Assembly (NCBI RefSeq): GCF_030527935.1
Contig: NZ_JAUMZV010000006.1
Location: 8,710 to 72,709 of the forward strand
Reading direction: 5' to 3'
DNA: 64,000 nt
DNA from: Kingella sp. (in: b-proteobacteria)
GTDB lineage: Bacteria > Pseudomonadota > Gammaproteobacteria > Burkholderiales > Neisseriaceae
The translations under genes and the position numbers were made by a program. Shown here piece after piece: positions 18,614 to 26,211 of the stretch; the stretch's first letter is position 1, and each line of letters begins with the position of its first letter. Under the pieces are notes generated by a model. It did not search any database. It was not told the DNA's origin and saw only the letters and a program-made list of their open reading frames with translations.

Positions 18614-18709
18614 GGGCGTGCGGTGAGACGCAATCCCCTAAAAGCAAAGGCGAATAATTTTTTTGCCTTGTGAATTTTGTAACTATTTGATTTAAAAGGA
18701 AATACAAAA

Positions 18710-18982
18710 ATGAACAACGATTATTTGCTGCGCGGATTTTGGCGCGATATGGCGATGCTGGCGGCGGGAATGACCGCAGGCGCGATGATGACGGCGGCGG
18801 TTTCGCACGCGCAACCGCCTGTGCTCCAGCCCGCCGTGGCGGTGGAGAAAAACTGCGATGCGCTGTGGAACACGCCGTATGCGGATTTAAACGCGGCAGA
18901 GCAGGAGGCGCGCTATCAATGCGATGAGGCGGAAGCGTTGGTGGATAGATGGGCGGCGGCGAGTGGGGAGGAACAGCCATGA
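18710..18982 (+). CDS. Small exported or membrane-anchored early phage protein
   Basis: 90 residues, start ATG at 18710 with aaagga just upstream. A hydrophobic segment at about 13-33 (MLAAGMTAGAMMTAAVSHA) could be a signal or anchor, followed by an acidic, Ala-rich part with one Cys pair. It overlaps the next gene by ATGA. I do not recognise a family; early membrane proteins in Mu-like phages can serve in superinfection exclusion, which is only a guess here. Confidence 0.65.
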   Translation: MNNDYLLRGFWRDMAMLAAGMTAGAMMTAAVSHAQPPVLQPAVAVEKNCDALWNTPYADLNAAEQEARYQCDEAEALVDRWAAASGEEQP

Positions 18983-19176
18983 TACGTTACACCCTTTACC
19001 TGCCTAGTGATACGCACGAGCCTTTGCCAATTGGCACGATTGAGCACCGCCCCGCCAGTAACCAAGCTGTGTTGCGGCTGGATGGTAGCAAAGAAAAAAC
19101 GTTTTACAGCGTGGCGGCAGCGATGAAAAGCGTGCGAAACCAATATCCCGGCGCGTTTTTGGAGGACGGCGAATGA
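18979..19176 (+). CDS. Small early phage protein, unknown
   Basis: 65 residues beginning MIRYTLYLPSDTHEPLPIGT. The start overlaps the preceding stop (ATGA) and the stop overlaps the next start, so it belongs to a tightly coupled run. A short beta-rich domain is likely; no motif is recognised. An upstream in-frame GTG-type start would overlap the previous gene further and is not preferred. Confidence 0.65.
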   Translation: MIRYTLYLPSDTHEPLPIGTIEHRPASNQAVLRLDGSKEKTFYSVAAAMKSVRNQYPGAFLEDGE

Positions 19177-19385
19177 ACATTGTTAAAGAGTACAGCTTGG
19201 AAATCCGTATCACACGGCAGGATAACAAATTCGGCTGCGACATCACCACCTACAACGGCGAATTGCTGTATGGCGTTATCCCCGAATACAGCCATGAAAA
19301 CGATGCCGTCTATGCCGCGCTGCATGCCTTGGCAATGCAAAACAATTTTTCAGGCTGCCTGAAAGAAGCAGAGTGTGCAGCATGA
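19173..19385 (+). CDS. Small early phage protein, unknown
   Basis: 70 residues (MNIVKEYSLEIRITRQDNKF). It overlaps both neighbours by 4 bases. The C-terminal codons cross an uptake sequence, giving FSGCLKEAECAA, which suggests the tail was extended when the uptake sequence arose. No recognised family. Confidence 0.65.
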   Translation: MNIVKEYSLEIRITRQDNKFGCDITTYNGELLYGVIPEYSHENDAVYAALHALAMQNNFSGCLKEAECAA

Positions 19386-19645
19386 AGCTCAACATAAGTT
19401 TAAAAAGCACATGGCGGCTGGCGCGCACAGAGGAACGCGCCCAGATGGTTTTTTATGCGCTGCTGATAATAATTAACGGCTGGCTTGTTATCGGGATGAA
19501 GATTGACAGCCAACGCGATGTCGCCTTGTTTCTCGCCTGCCTGCTGGCCATGTTTGCCGCCGCCAACGGCTTGCAAGTGATCCGCCGCGATATCGTTATC
19601 CGCCTACTCACCGTTGCCTTGCGGCGCAAAGGGGCGCAGCCATGA
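19382..19645 (+). CDS. Small two-TM early phage protein
   Basis: 87 residues from ATG 19382. Two hydrophobic helices (about 27-43 VFYALLIIINGWLVIG and 52-70 ALFLACLLAMFAAANG) are flanked by basic residues, fitting an inner-membrane hairpin. It overlaps both neighbours by 4 bases. Function unknown; exclusion or host-membrane roles are possible but not shown. Confidence 0.65.
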   Translation: MKLNISLKSTWRLARTEERAQMVFYALLIIINGWLVIGMKIDSQRDVALFLACLLAMFAAANGLQVIRRDIVIRLLTVALRRKGAQP

Positions 19646-20169
19646 GCGCCGAAGAGCTGGAAACCGAACTGCGCTACGCCCGCATCGCCATCTGGACGGT
19701 GGCGCAGATGGGCGGCGAGAGTGCCAAGCTGCTGATGCAGTATATCGGCTGGTTTGCCCCACCTAACGGCAAATTGAGCTTTGGCGAGATTTACCAGCAT
19801 TTAACCGCGGTGCAAGCGATGTTTAACGACAGCACGGCAGCGCAATGGCAGGCAGCCTTGCGGCAGATGTTGACGGATAAGGTTGCAGGCAGCCTGAAAA
19901 TGCCGCTGAGCGACCATTTGACGTTGGAAGATTATTTAGCCGCCGCAAGCCATGCGCGGGATGGGCAGCCTGAAAACAACGGCAGCGAGCATGCAGCAAG
20001 CGCTGCGCAAGGTGCAAACCACAGCGCCGGCAGCTACCCCGAAGGCACGCGTCTTGTACCCAAGAGCGAACCGCCACCCGCCGCCGCGCCGCCCAGCGCA
20101 GAGCAAAAAGCCCGAGCGCATAAGCTGTGCCAACAAATGCAACAAGCCTGCCACCGCGCACGGCGATAG
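19642..20169 (+). CDS. Early phage protein, unknown
   Basis: 175 residues. The N-terminal two-thirds are helical (EELETELRYARIAIWTVAQM); the last third is low-complexity Pro/Ala/Gln-rich and ends in a basic stretch. Two uptake sequences are inside the gene and are translated (GSLK, GQPEN). No recognised domain. It ends the coupled run; 76 bases follow before the next gene. Confidence 0.6.
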   Translation: MSAEELETELRYARIAIWTVAQMGGESAKLLMQYIGWFAPPNGKLSFGEIYQHLTAVQAMFNDSTAAQWQAALRQMLTDKVAGSLKMPLSDHLTLEDYLAAASHARDGQPENNGSEHAASAAQGANHSAGSYPEGTRLVPKSEPPPAAAPPSAEQKARAHKLCQQMQQACHRARR

Positions 20170-20245
20170 GCAGCCTGAAAAGCAAAACTGATTTTTAACC
20201 CTGCGGCAAGCCATTCTTGCCGCCAACCAACAAAAGGAAATAGCC

Positions 20246-20851
20246 ATGACTATTGATTTGAGCCAATACAAAACCGATGCCAAGGGTAATTTAATCCCAC
20301 TCGCAAACATTAAAGAGCTGGATTTGGCACGCGATGATTTGGTGCATGAAATCTTTGCCGCCGTGCAGCCTGCGGTGGACGCGCTGGATAGCGCCAAGCA
20401 ACGCGCCATTGCCGATGTGCGCGCCTTTGTGGAGCTGTCGGCAGAAAAATACGGCGTGAAGCCCAGCAAAAAGGGCAATATCACGATCACCAGCTTTGAC
20501 GGCAAATTGCGCGTGAACGTTGCCATGAAAGACGTGATGATGTTTGACGAGCGCCTTGCCGCCGCCAAAGCGTTGATAGACGAATGCCTGACCGAATGGA
20601 CGCAAGACAGCCGCTCGGAATTGCGCGTGATTGTGCAGCAGGCGTTTGACGTGGATAAGGATGGACACATCAGCACTGCCAAAGTGCTTAGCCTGCGCAG
20701 CCTGAAAATTGAGGACGAGAAATGGCAACGCGCCATGCAAGCCTTGGGCGACAGCTTGCACACGCTGGCGACGCGCGAATATGTGCGCCTTTATCGGCGC
20801 GATGAGCGCACGGGCGAATGGGCGTTGTTGGGCGCAGAGGGGCGGGCGTGA
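20246..20851 (+). CDS. DUF3164 family Mu-like early protein
   Basis: 201 residues. The layout fits DUF3164: DAKGNLIPLANIKELD at the N-terminus, FVELSAEKYGVKPSKKGNIT, FDERLAAAKALIDECL, VDKDGHISTAKVLSLRSL and a C-terminal EYVRLYRRDE. The family is common in the early region of Mu-like phages; its role is not established. Start has AAAGGA 6-8 bases upstream. Its TGA overlaps the next ATG. Confidence 0.85.
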   Translation: MTIDLSQYKTDAKGNLIPLANIKELDLARDDLVHEIFAAVQPAVDALDSAKQRAIADVRAFVELSAEKYGVKPSKKGNITITSFDGKLRVNVAMKDVMMFDERLAAAKALIDECLTEWTQDSRSELRVIVQQAFDVDKDGHISTAKVLSLRSLKIEDEKWQRAMQALGDSLHTLATREYVRLYRRDERTGEWALLGAEGRA

Positions 20852-21006
20852 TGAGCAACAATACATCGTTTTCGCATAGCAAAGATGCCGACCTGTATCT
20901 GAAATTGACCGCAGATAGTGGTTATAAATCCGAAGAAACCCACCGCATCAGTCCAGACCAATGGGCACGGATACAGGAGATTTTGAATGAGCAGGAGCAA
21001 TCATGA
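20851..21006 (+). CDS. Small early phage protein, unknown
   Basis: 51 residues starting MSNNTSFSHSKDADLYLKLT. The ATG overlaps the previous stop (TGATG) and its stop overlaps the next ATG. Polar, no membrane segment, no recognised domain. Confidence 0.6.
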   Translation: MSNNTSFSHSKDADLYLKLTADSGYKSEETHRISPDQWARIQEILNEQEQS

Positions 21007-21314
21007 ACAACGAAATCAAACTGCACACCAATAGCTCGGTGGACGATATAGCGGTGGATGGTTTAAGCCTGCTGGATGTGCTGAATGTGTGCAATCTGGC
21101 GATTGCGGGCTTGCCTGCCCTTGTGGATGCTATCCATCAAGGCGCACCGCGTAGGAGTTTGCCGCGTATGTGCAACGGTGTGCGACGGTTTTTGGCAGCG
21201 GCGCAAGAAACTGCCCAAGATAAGCCCGAGTTGCTGGCTGGGGTGAAGCAAACGGCGCAGCAGTTTGAGCTTGCGGCGGCGTTTGCGGAAAGTGAAATCA
21301 GTACCAAGCATTAA
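21003..21314 (+). CDS. Early phage protein, unknown
   Basis: 103 residues, helical, with an N-terminal segment VDGLSLLDVLNVCNLAIAGL. It overlaps the previous gene by 4 bases. A strong terminator follows 15 bases after the stop, so it ends the early transcription unit that started at ner. No family recognised. Confidence 0.6.
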   Translation: MNNEIKLHTNSSVDDIAVDGLSLLDVLNVCNLAIAGLPALVDAIHQGAPRRSLPRMCNGVRRFLAAAQETAQDKPELLAGVKQTAQQFELAAAFAESEISTKH

Positions 21315-21328
21315 ATCCCAAATCCAAG

Positions 21329-21355
21329 CGGGCTATCAAATTTGATAGCCCGTTT
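21329..21355 (+). terminator. Terminator ending the early unit
   Basis: gcgggctatcaaa/tttgatagcccg is a perfect hairpin followed by TTTT. It separates the early run from the following A/T-rich gene. Confidence 0.85.
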
Positions 21356-21374
21356 TAGTTTGTGATTTATTCTC

Positions 21375-21380
21375 TATAAT
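21375..21380 (+). promoter_or_regulatory. Possible -10 box of the moron gene
   Basis: A perfect TATAAT lies 47 bases before the gene at 21427, between terminators. The -35 is poor (TTTAGT-like near 21354), so this is tentative. Confidence 0.45.
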
Positions 21381-21426
21381 GAATACTGTGTGATATTTTA
21401 CAGTACTTTTTTAGAGGTGTTTTTAT

Positions 21427-22113
21427 ATGGAAGGCTCGCTTATTGGAATTGGGCTATTTGTCATAGTCTGTATGATTATTTTTGTGTGTAAAGAAATAAA
21501 GAACAGTTGGGTAAAAAATAAAGAAGCAAAAGAGTTGTTAGAGCATGAACAAAAAGAGCGAGAAATCAAAAAATTTCATGCTCAATTGCGTGCGAAAGCT
21601 GTAAAAATAGAACAAGAGCGGGCTGAGCGTGAGTCATGGCGTAATCGCGAAGCGGCAAAAATATGCCAAACGCTGCAAGGATACAGCGAAGCAAGAGCGT
21701 TTCTCTATGATATGGCATTTGAGAAATGCTTTGATAATTATCAATCCCGCGATGAACAAATACTTTGGGAATCTATACGCATTGTTTTGGAAAGCCACAA
21801 TGAGAAAACCATGGAATCGCGTATCCACCTTATTTATCTAAAACATCAAGGGATGGGCAATGATAGCCCAATAGGGGCACATGAATTTAGGCTATTGGCA
21901 ACGCATTTTTATTTAGGGCAAATACAAGCGTTGATGAACAAAATTGAAAATTATAAAACTCGTGCAGCCAAGGAAAAAGCTAAAATAAAAATTCAAGGTT
22001 TATTTGAACAGGCTTTATTGCCAAAGGCAGCGGATACGCTTTATCAAAATGCTGTTCGTGAGGGATTATGTTTGTACGAAGCGTTTTTACAAAAACAAAA
22101 TACGTCCAATTAA
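21427..22113 (+). CDS. Membrane-anchored coiled-coil protein, moron-type insert
   Basis: 228 residues. A transmembrane helix at about 5-25 (LIGIGLFVIVCMIIFVC) is followed by a highly charged coiled coil (about 30-75, Glu/Lys/Arg-rich) and a helical C-terminal domain of about 140 residues (YSEARAFLYDMAFEKCFDNY, LLATHFYLGQIQALMNKIEN). I recognise no family. Base and codon use are clearly more A/T-rich than in flanking phage genes, and the gene is bracketed by its own terminators, the pattern of a recently acquired moron. A role in lysogenic conversion or phage defence is possible but unproven. Confidence 0.8.
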   Translation: MEGSLIGIGLFVIVCMIIFVCKEIKNSWVKNKEAKELLEHEQKEREIKKFHAQLRAKAVKIEQERAERESWRNREAAKICQTLQGYSEARAFLYDMAFEKCFDNYQSRDEQILWESIRIVLESHNEKTMESRIHLIYLKHQGMGNDSPIGAHEFRLLATHFYLGQIQALMNKIENYKTRAAKEKAKIKIQGLFEQALLPKAADTLYQNAVREGLCLYEAFLQKQNTSN

Positions 22114-22180
22114 ACAATAAATACTTGTTGTATTTTTTGCCAAGAAACCGAATACAAGTAAAAGAACCCAAAAATCCTAT

Positions 22181-22216
22181 ACGCCCAAAAGCCCTCCGCT
22201 TTTGGGCGTTTTTTTT
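22181..22216 (+). terminator. Terminator of the moron gene
   Basis: acgcccaaaag/cttttgggcgt forms a stem around ccctccg and is followed by eight T. It isolates the moron from the gemA promoter. Confidence 0.92.
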
Positions 22217-22276
22217 GCCTTGTCGTATGGATATAGGTTATTTGGTAACTTATTGTTTTTATGGTAAAGCTACACA

Positions 22277-22305
22277 TTCAGCTTGCGCCGCTTTATTGGT
22301 ATAAT
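22277..22305 (+). promoter_or_regulatory. Promoter for gemA-mor
   Basis: TTCAGC (22277-22282) and TATAAT (22300-22305) are 17 bases apart, 38 bases before the GemA start. The weak -35 would suit a regulated promoter. Confidence 0.55.
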
Positions 22306-22342
22306 TCAGCTTATTTTACTTTGAAATTCAAGGAGAAAGCGC

Positions 22343-22768
22343 GTGAGCCATGCTGCCTATCGCCAAAAAATGTTAAGCAAAATCCATATCGGCAAAAAGC
22401 AGCTGGGACTGGATGATGATGTTTATCGCGATGTGCTAGCGCAGGCGACAGGCAAGCGCAGTTGCAAGGATATGGATGATGGCGAGCTGGCGGCGGTGTT
22501 GAATCTGTTGCAGCAAAAAGGCTTTTGCGCGGATGTGGACGCGAAAGCCTATCAGCGCACGCCGCTGCATTTTGCCGAACATGGGGCGATGATGCGCAAA
22601 ATCGGAGCATTGCTCACGCAAATGGGCAAAAGCTGGGCATACGCGCACGGCATCGCGCGCAAGATGTTTGGCGTGGAGACGGTGCAGCGCTGCGATGGCG
22701 AGCAGATGCGCAAGGTGTTGGCGGCGCTGAATTATCAGGCGAAGCGCGAGGCGCACAAGGCAGCCTGA
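22343..22768 (+). CDS. gemA: GemA-like regulatory protein (Mu gp16, DUF1018)
   Basis: 141 residues with family blocks KIHIGKKQLGLDDDVYRDVL, MDDGELAAVLNLLQQKGF and GKSWAYAHGIARKMFGVETV. Mu GemA modulates host gene expression and supercoiling. The start is GTG at 22343 with AAGGAG 8-12 bases upstream; no better ATG exists. It precedes mor as in Mu-like phages. The end is rewritten by an uptake sequence (AHKAA). Confidence 0.88.
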   Translation: MSHAAYRQKMLSKIHIGKKQLGLDDDVYRDVLAQATGKRSCKDMDDGELAAVLNLLQQKGFCADVDAKAYQRTPLHFAEHGAMMRKIGALLTQMGKSWAYAHGIARKMFGVETVQRCDGEQMRKVLAALNYQAKREAHKAA

Positions 22769-22866
22769 AACAGACAAGGCGGGCAAAAAAAAGCCCACGC
22801 ATTGGGCGCAGGCGTATTCAAATAACAGTATCGGTTTGAATTTTAACACAGAATACGGAGCGTTTG

Positions 22867-23292
22867 ATGCAAAAAGATGATTGGGATTGTTTGCCCGAGA
22901 GCATCCAGCGGATTGCGGAAGTGATTGGGTTGGATGGGGCGGAAAGATTGGTGCAGGCGATTGGGGGTGCGCGGTTTAAGTTTGGCAAGGGGCGGCAGAA
23001 TACGGCGCGGATGAAGCTGCTGCATAAGGCGTTGGGCAAGGAAGATGCGGAGAAGCTGGCGGCGGTGTTTGGCGGGGATGAGCTGTATATTCCGCGCTGC
23101 ACGGTGCAGCTGCGCAAGGTGCGCAATCGGCGGTTTCGGGAGGCGTTTATGGCTTTGACCGATGGCGGCAAAACCAGCAAGGCGATGGCTTTAACAGAAC
23201 TTTGCCCGCAATTTGGGCTGTCGCATCGCACGGCGGATAAGATTTTAGCCGAGCGCGATGTGGTGGCGGTGCAGGGGGCGTTGTTTGATTGA
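22867..23292 (+). CDS. mor: Mor-family transcription activator
   Basis: 141 residues. The N-terminal dimerisation part (DCLPESIQRIAEVIGLDGAE) and a C-terminal helix-turn-helix (GKTSKAMALTELCPQFGLSH) fit Mor/C of Mu. Mor turns on the middle promoter. The ATG at 22867 has cggag about 6 bases upstream; a TTG three bases earlier is also in frame. No separate C gene is visible, so this protein may drive late genes directly. Confidence 0.88.
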   Translation: MQKDDWDCLPESIQRIAEVIGLDGAERLVQAIGGARFKFGKGRQNTARMKLLHKALGKEDAEKLAAVFGGDELYIPRCTVQLRKVRNRRFREAFMALTDGGKTSKAMALTELCPQFGLSHRTADKILAERDVVAVQGALFD

Positions 23293-23368
23293 AGAGTATT
23301 TAAAAACCGTTTAACGTGGCAGCGCGTTGGGCGGTTTTTTGCTATGACAAAATAGGCGTGAAATAAAT

Positions 23369-23410
23369 AGGCAGCCTGAAACCTTGCTTGGGGTTTCAGG
23401 CTGCCTTTTT
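23369..23410 (+). terminator. Paired uptake sequences, terminator after mor
   Basis: aggcagcctgaaacc and ggtttcaggctgcct form a hairpin followed by TTTT. It separates the middle genes from the lysis block. Confidence 0.8.
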
Positions 23411-23516
23411 GCGTGGGGCGAAGCCTTGCGTCTGACTGGTGCGGCTGCGGTTTGGGCATGATGGCAACCTACTGAAACCATCATTAAACCATCATTAAAC
23501 CCTAAAAGGAATAAGC

Positions 23517-24035
23517 ATGAATACACAACCTTCCGAACTGGCATGGCTTGCCATCGCCCGCCGCGAAATCGGCACGCGCGAAATCGCGGGCAAAGAACAC
23601 AATAGCAAAATCCGCAACTGGCTGATTGCGCTGGGCGCATGGTGGCAAGATGACGAAACGCCGTGGTGTGGCACATTCGTTGCCCATTGTGCACGCGAAG
23701 CGAAACGCGCCCTGCCACAGCATTGGTATCGCGCCAAAGACTGGCTGAACACAGGCACGCGCTTGGATAAACCTGCTTATGGCTGTGTGGTGGTGTTTGA
23801 CCGCGCGGGCGGCGGGCATGTGGGCTTTGTAGTCGGCAAGGACAAGCAAGGGAATTTGATGGTGCTGGGCGGCAATCAGGGCGATGCGGTGAACATTAAG
23901 CCGTTTGCAATGAGCCGCGTGGCGGGCTATGTGTGGCTGGATTGGGCGGATGGGCGCAAATCGTCGCCCAAGCCTGAACGTTTTGCGCTGCCGCTGTTGG
24001 ACAGCAATGGGCAAGTTTCGCGCGATGAGCGTTAA
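23517..24035 (+). CDS. Phage endolysin, TIGR02594/NlpC-P60-like
   Basis: 172 residues. The layout fits the TIGR02594 family of cysteine peptidase-like lysins: AWLAIARREIGTREIAGKEH, the nucleophile region DETPWCGTFVAHCAREA with Cys at about 62, and GGGHVGFVVGKD with the catalytic His at about 100. It would cut peptide bridges in murein. It opens the lysis block and lies just before small membrane proteins and the spanins, which supports the role. Confidence 0.87.
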   Translation: MNTQPSELAWLAIARREIGTREIAGKEHNSKIRNWLIALGAWWQDDETPWCGTFVAHCAREAKRALPQHWYRAKDWLNTGTRLDKPAYGCVVVFDRAGGGHVGFVVGKDKQGNLMVLGGNQGDAVNIKPFAMSRVAGYVWLDWADGRKSSPKPERFALPLLDSNGQVSRDER

Positions 24036-24049
24036 GGAGGCAGCCTGAA

Positions 24050-24226
24050 ATGAAACGGTATGCAACTTTGGTAAGAGCTGTGTTGGCGTTAAGTATTGTT
24101 CAGCAACCTGAAATAGCTACAACAAAATTGCGTCGCCTACACCTGCCCAGCAACGTTGCCATTCGTAAACATCGGCATAGCGGCGTAGCCGCCGTGCGGC
24201 GGGCTAAACGCAAGGGGAAACGATGA
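24050..24226 (+). CDS. Small very basic protein, unknown
   Basis: 58 residues, ATG at 24050 with AAGGAGG about 10 bases upstream. A short hydrophobic N-terminus (LVRAVLALSIV) is followed by an Arg/Lys/His-rich tail (RRAKRKGKR at the end). Its stop overlaps the next start. It could be a holin-like or pinholin-like small protein, but only the position in the lysis block suggests that. Confidence 0.5.
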   Translation: MKRYATLVRAVLALSIVQQPEIATTKLRRLHLPSNVAIRKHRHSGVAAVRRAKRKGKR

Positions 24227-24393
24227 TGCAAACCAATGAACTGATTGCCGTTGCGCTGGTGGTGTTATCCAAAGTGGCGGTGGCATACATCGCTTACTTG
24301 GCGGCGCGGGAGCATATCTTGCACGCAGGCTGGTTTGTGTTTTTTGCGATTGTGTATGGGCTATCCAGTTTTAGAACAGGAGCAAGCGAATGA
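24223..24393 (+). CDS. Small two-TM protein, holin candidate
   Basis: 56 residues from ATG 24223 (or 24226). Two hydrophobic helices, LIAVALVVLSKVAVAYIAYL and WFVFFAIVYGLSSF, are joined by a short His-containing loop. Size and place between endolysin and spanins fit a holin or antiholin. It overlaps the next gene by 4 bases. Confidence 0.6.
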   Translation: MMQTNELIAVALVVLSKVAVAYIAYLAAREHILHAGWFVFFAIVYGLSSFRTGASE

Positions 24394-24647
24394 GCGCGTT
24401 GAAATGGCTATCAGGCTTAATTGCCAACCCCGCCACAGGGCAAATCAGCCACACCAAGCTGTGGGCAAACATTACCGCTGCCTGCATGACCTACAAATTT
24501 ATCCAAACACCTGATGCGCCCGAGTGGCTGTGGTGGGCATACGGCGGCATGGTGGGCGGCTATGCGCTGATTAAGCGCGGTATTGCCGCCGTGCCACAGG
24601 TGGCAGAAATCAAAAAGGGGCAAAGCGATGCTGAAAATTTGGAATAA
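24390..24647 (+). CDS. DUF2644-like small membrane protein, holin candidate
   Basis: 85 residues. NPATGQISHTKLWANITAAC, then two hydrophobic segments (ITAACMTYKFI and LWWAYGGMVGGYALI), resembles the small DUF2644 proteins of Mu-like phages of Haemophilus and Neisseria. It overlaps the i-spanin gene by 20 bases. A holin function is plausible from position only. Confidence 0.65.
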   Translation: MSALKWLSGLIANPATGQISHTKLWANITAACMTYKFIQTPDAPEWLWWAYGGMVGGYALIKRGIAAVPQVAEIKKGQSDAENLE

Positions 24648-25035
24648 ATACAAGTTTCAGGCTGCCTGCGTGGGTTTTGTGATTGCCTGCGCCTTATCCG
24701 CGTGGGCGGGCTATGCCGTGGCGCAAAGCGCATGCCATGCGGCAACGCTGGTTTTGAAAAACCAATATGCCGATGAGAAATTGCAAGCGCAGCAAACCTA
24801 TTCCGCCGCGCTGGCGGATGCGCTGGCAAAACAGCAAGCGGCGGTGCAATGGGCGCAGCAGCAAGGCGAGCAACTTGCCGCCACACGCGCCCGGCTAGAA
24901 CAACGGCAACACGAACTGAACAAGGAAATCCCCCATGCCACGCATCAAGACAATCAAGGCACTACTGTTTACAACGGCATTGGCAACCACAGCCTGCAAC
25001 TCTACAACCGCGCCTTTGGCTACGCCGCCGATTAG
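24628..25035 (+). CDS. Inner-membrane spanin (Rz-like)
   Basis: 135 residues from ATG 24628. One N-terminal transmembrane helix (ACVGFVIACALSAWAGYAV) is followed by a long Gln/Ala-rich periplasmic coiled coil with QQGEQLAATRARLEQRQHEL. This is the i-spanin layout. With Rz1 it fuses inner and outer membranes at the last step of lysis. The o-spanin gene starts inside it in another frame, which is diagnostic. Confidence 0.85.
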   Translation: MLKIWNKYKFQAACVGFVIACALSAWAGYAVAQSACHAATLVLKNQYADEKLQAQQTYSAALADALAKQQAAVQWAQQQGEQLAATRARLEQRQHELNKEIPHATHQDNQGTTVYNGIGNHSLQLYNRAFGYAAD

Positions 25036-25225
25036 GCAGCCTGAAATCCCACCCGTTTCCACCGAGCTGCTGGCAATACACGAACGCCCAGAGCGTCCCG
25101 CCAGCGGCTCACCCCAACATTTGCTAGACCACGCCGTGCGCTATGGCGGCTACTGCCAAAAGCTGGAAGCGCAGGTGGCGGGCTGGCAGGCGTGGTATCG
25201 GCAGCAGCAAGGCAGCCTGAAATGA
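24935..25225 (+). CDS. Outer-membrane spanin lipoprotein (Rz1-like)
   Basis: 96 residues. It begins in a different frame 101 bases before the Rz stop and continues past it. The signal peptide LLFTTALATTAC has a lipobox-type end with Cys at about 21, followed by a Pro-rich linker (PPIRQPEIPPVS), as in Rz1. It would be anchored in the outer membrane and bind Rz across the periplasm. Uptake sequences overlap its middle and end (GSLK). Confidence 0.83.
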   Translation: MPRIKTIKALLFTTALATTACNSTTAPLATPPIRQPEIPPVSTELLAIHERPERPASGSPQHLLDHAVRYGGYCQKLEAQVAGWQAWYRQQQGSLK

Positions 25226-25506
25226 ACACGCAGAATTTTTTAACCATGGAATGGGCGTTTGGCATCCTGACCAGCTTTCTGATTGCGCTGCTGTGGCATT
25301 TTATCCGCGTGTTGGATGAAAAATTTGAGGCGATTGAAGCCAAGCATGAGCGCGTGCAGGGCGAATTGAACAAGGTGAAGCTGGATTACGCTACCAAGGC
25401 GGAAGCCACGGCAAACAGCGGCAATGTGATGAAATCGTTGGAGCGCTTGGAAGCCAAACTAGACAAATTGAACGACAAATTAGACCAAAAGGTAGACAAA
25501 GCATGA
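25222..25506 (+). CDS. Small membrane-anchored coiled-coil phage protein
   Basis: 94 residues from ATG 25222, overlapping the spanin stop. A membrane helix (AFGILTSFLIALLWHFI) is followed by a heptad-rich coiled coil (ERVQGELNKVKLDY, LERLEAKLDKLNDKL). Similar DUF2730/DUF2681-type proteins stand between lysis and packaging genes in Mu-like phages. Exact role unknown. Confidence 0.7.
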   Translation: MNTQNFLTMEWAFGILTSFLIALLWHFIRVLDEKFEAIEAKHERVQGELNKVKLDYATKAEATANSGNVMKSLERLEAKLDKLNDKLDQKVDKA

Positions 25507-25709
25507 CGCTGGAAAAAGACCCGATTTTAGCCGCGCTGGCGCGGATTGAAGCCAAGCAAGATTTGGCATTGGAACAGCAAAACCGCATGGAGCGCGAGAT
25601 GGACGAGATTAGGCAAGACACGCGGCGCGTGGCGGCGATTACGGGCGGCGCGGCGGGCGGCTTGGTGTCCACGGGCATTTTGTTGATTAAAGCGAAATTT
25701 GGGCTGTGA
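25503..25709 (+). CDS. Small coiled-coil/TM phage protein
   Basis: 68 residues. An N-terminal amphipathic coil (ARIEAKQDLALEQQNRMERE) precedes a C-terminal Gly-rich membrane segment (ITGGAAGGLVSTGILLI). It overlaps the upstream gene by 4 bases and ends just before the DUF1804 gene. Family not recognised. Confidence 0.65.
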   Translation: MTLEKDPILAALARIEAKQDLALEQQNRMEREMDEIRQDTRRVAAITGGAAGGLVSTGILLIKAKFGL

Positions 25710-25710
25710 T

Positions 25711-26211
25711 ATGGCGCATCCGCAAGAAAAACGCGACGAGGTGCGCCGCCGCTATGTGTTTGAAAACTGCCCGCTGGAAATGGCGGCGGCTTTTGCCCAA
25801 GTGCCGGTTGCCACGGCACGCAGTTGGAAATATGCCGCCAAGGAAATAGGCGACGATTGGGACAAGGTGCGCGCCGCGCATTTTATCGCCGGCGGCGGCT
25901 TGGAAGATGTGAACCGCCTGATTATGGCGGGTTTTTTGGTGCAATACCAAGCCACGTTTGAGCAGCTCAACGGTGGCGCGGAGATTGACCCGATTGCCCG
26001 CGTGCAAGCCTTGGGCAGCTTGGCGGATGCGTATAACAAGATGGTGGCGGCGAATAAGAAAATCCTGCCCGAAACCAGCGAGCTGGCAACGGCGATGCGC
26101 GTGCTCAACCTGTTGGCGGAGTTTACCGCGCAAAAATACCCCAACCACCTTGCTGCCATTGGCGAGCTATTGGAGCCTTTTGGCGCGTATATGCAGGATA
26201 AATTGGCATGA
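25711..26211 (+). CDS. DUF1804 family protein, probable small terminase subunit
   Basis: 166 residues from ATG 25711. It fits DUF1804 along its length: HPQEKRDEVRRRYVFENCPL, a helix-turn-helix-like VATARSWKYAAKEIGDDWDK, AAHFIAGGGLEDV, and ILPETSELATAMRVLNLLAE. The position directly before the large terminase and the DNA-binding look suggest packaging-site recognition; this is inferred. Confidence 0.88.
   Translation: MAHPQEKRDEVRRRYVFENCPLEMAAAFAQVPVATARSWKYAAKEIGDDWDKVRAAHFIAGGGLEDVNRLIMAGFLVQYQATFEQLNGGAEIDPIARVQALGSLADAYNKMVAANKKILPETSELATAMRVLNLLAEFTAQKYPNHLAAIGELLEPFGAYMQDKLA

Noticed and set aside
24245..24514. Frame of 89 residues in the lysis block
   Set aside because: It overlaps two better genes with coupled starts and membrane segments and has no ribosome site.
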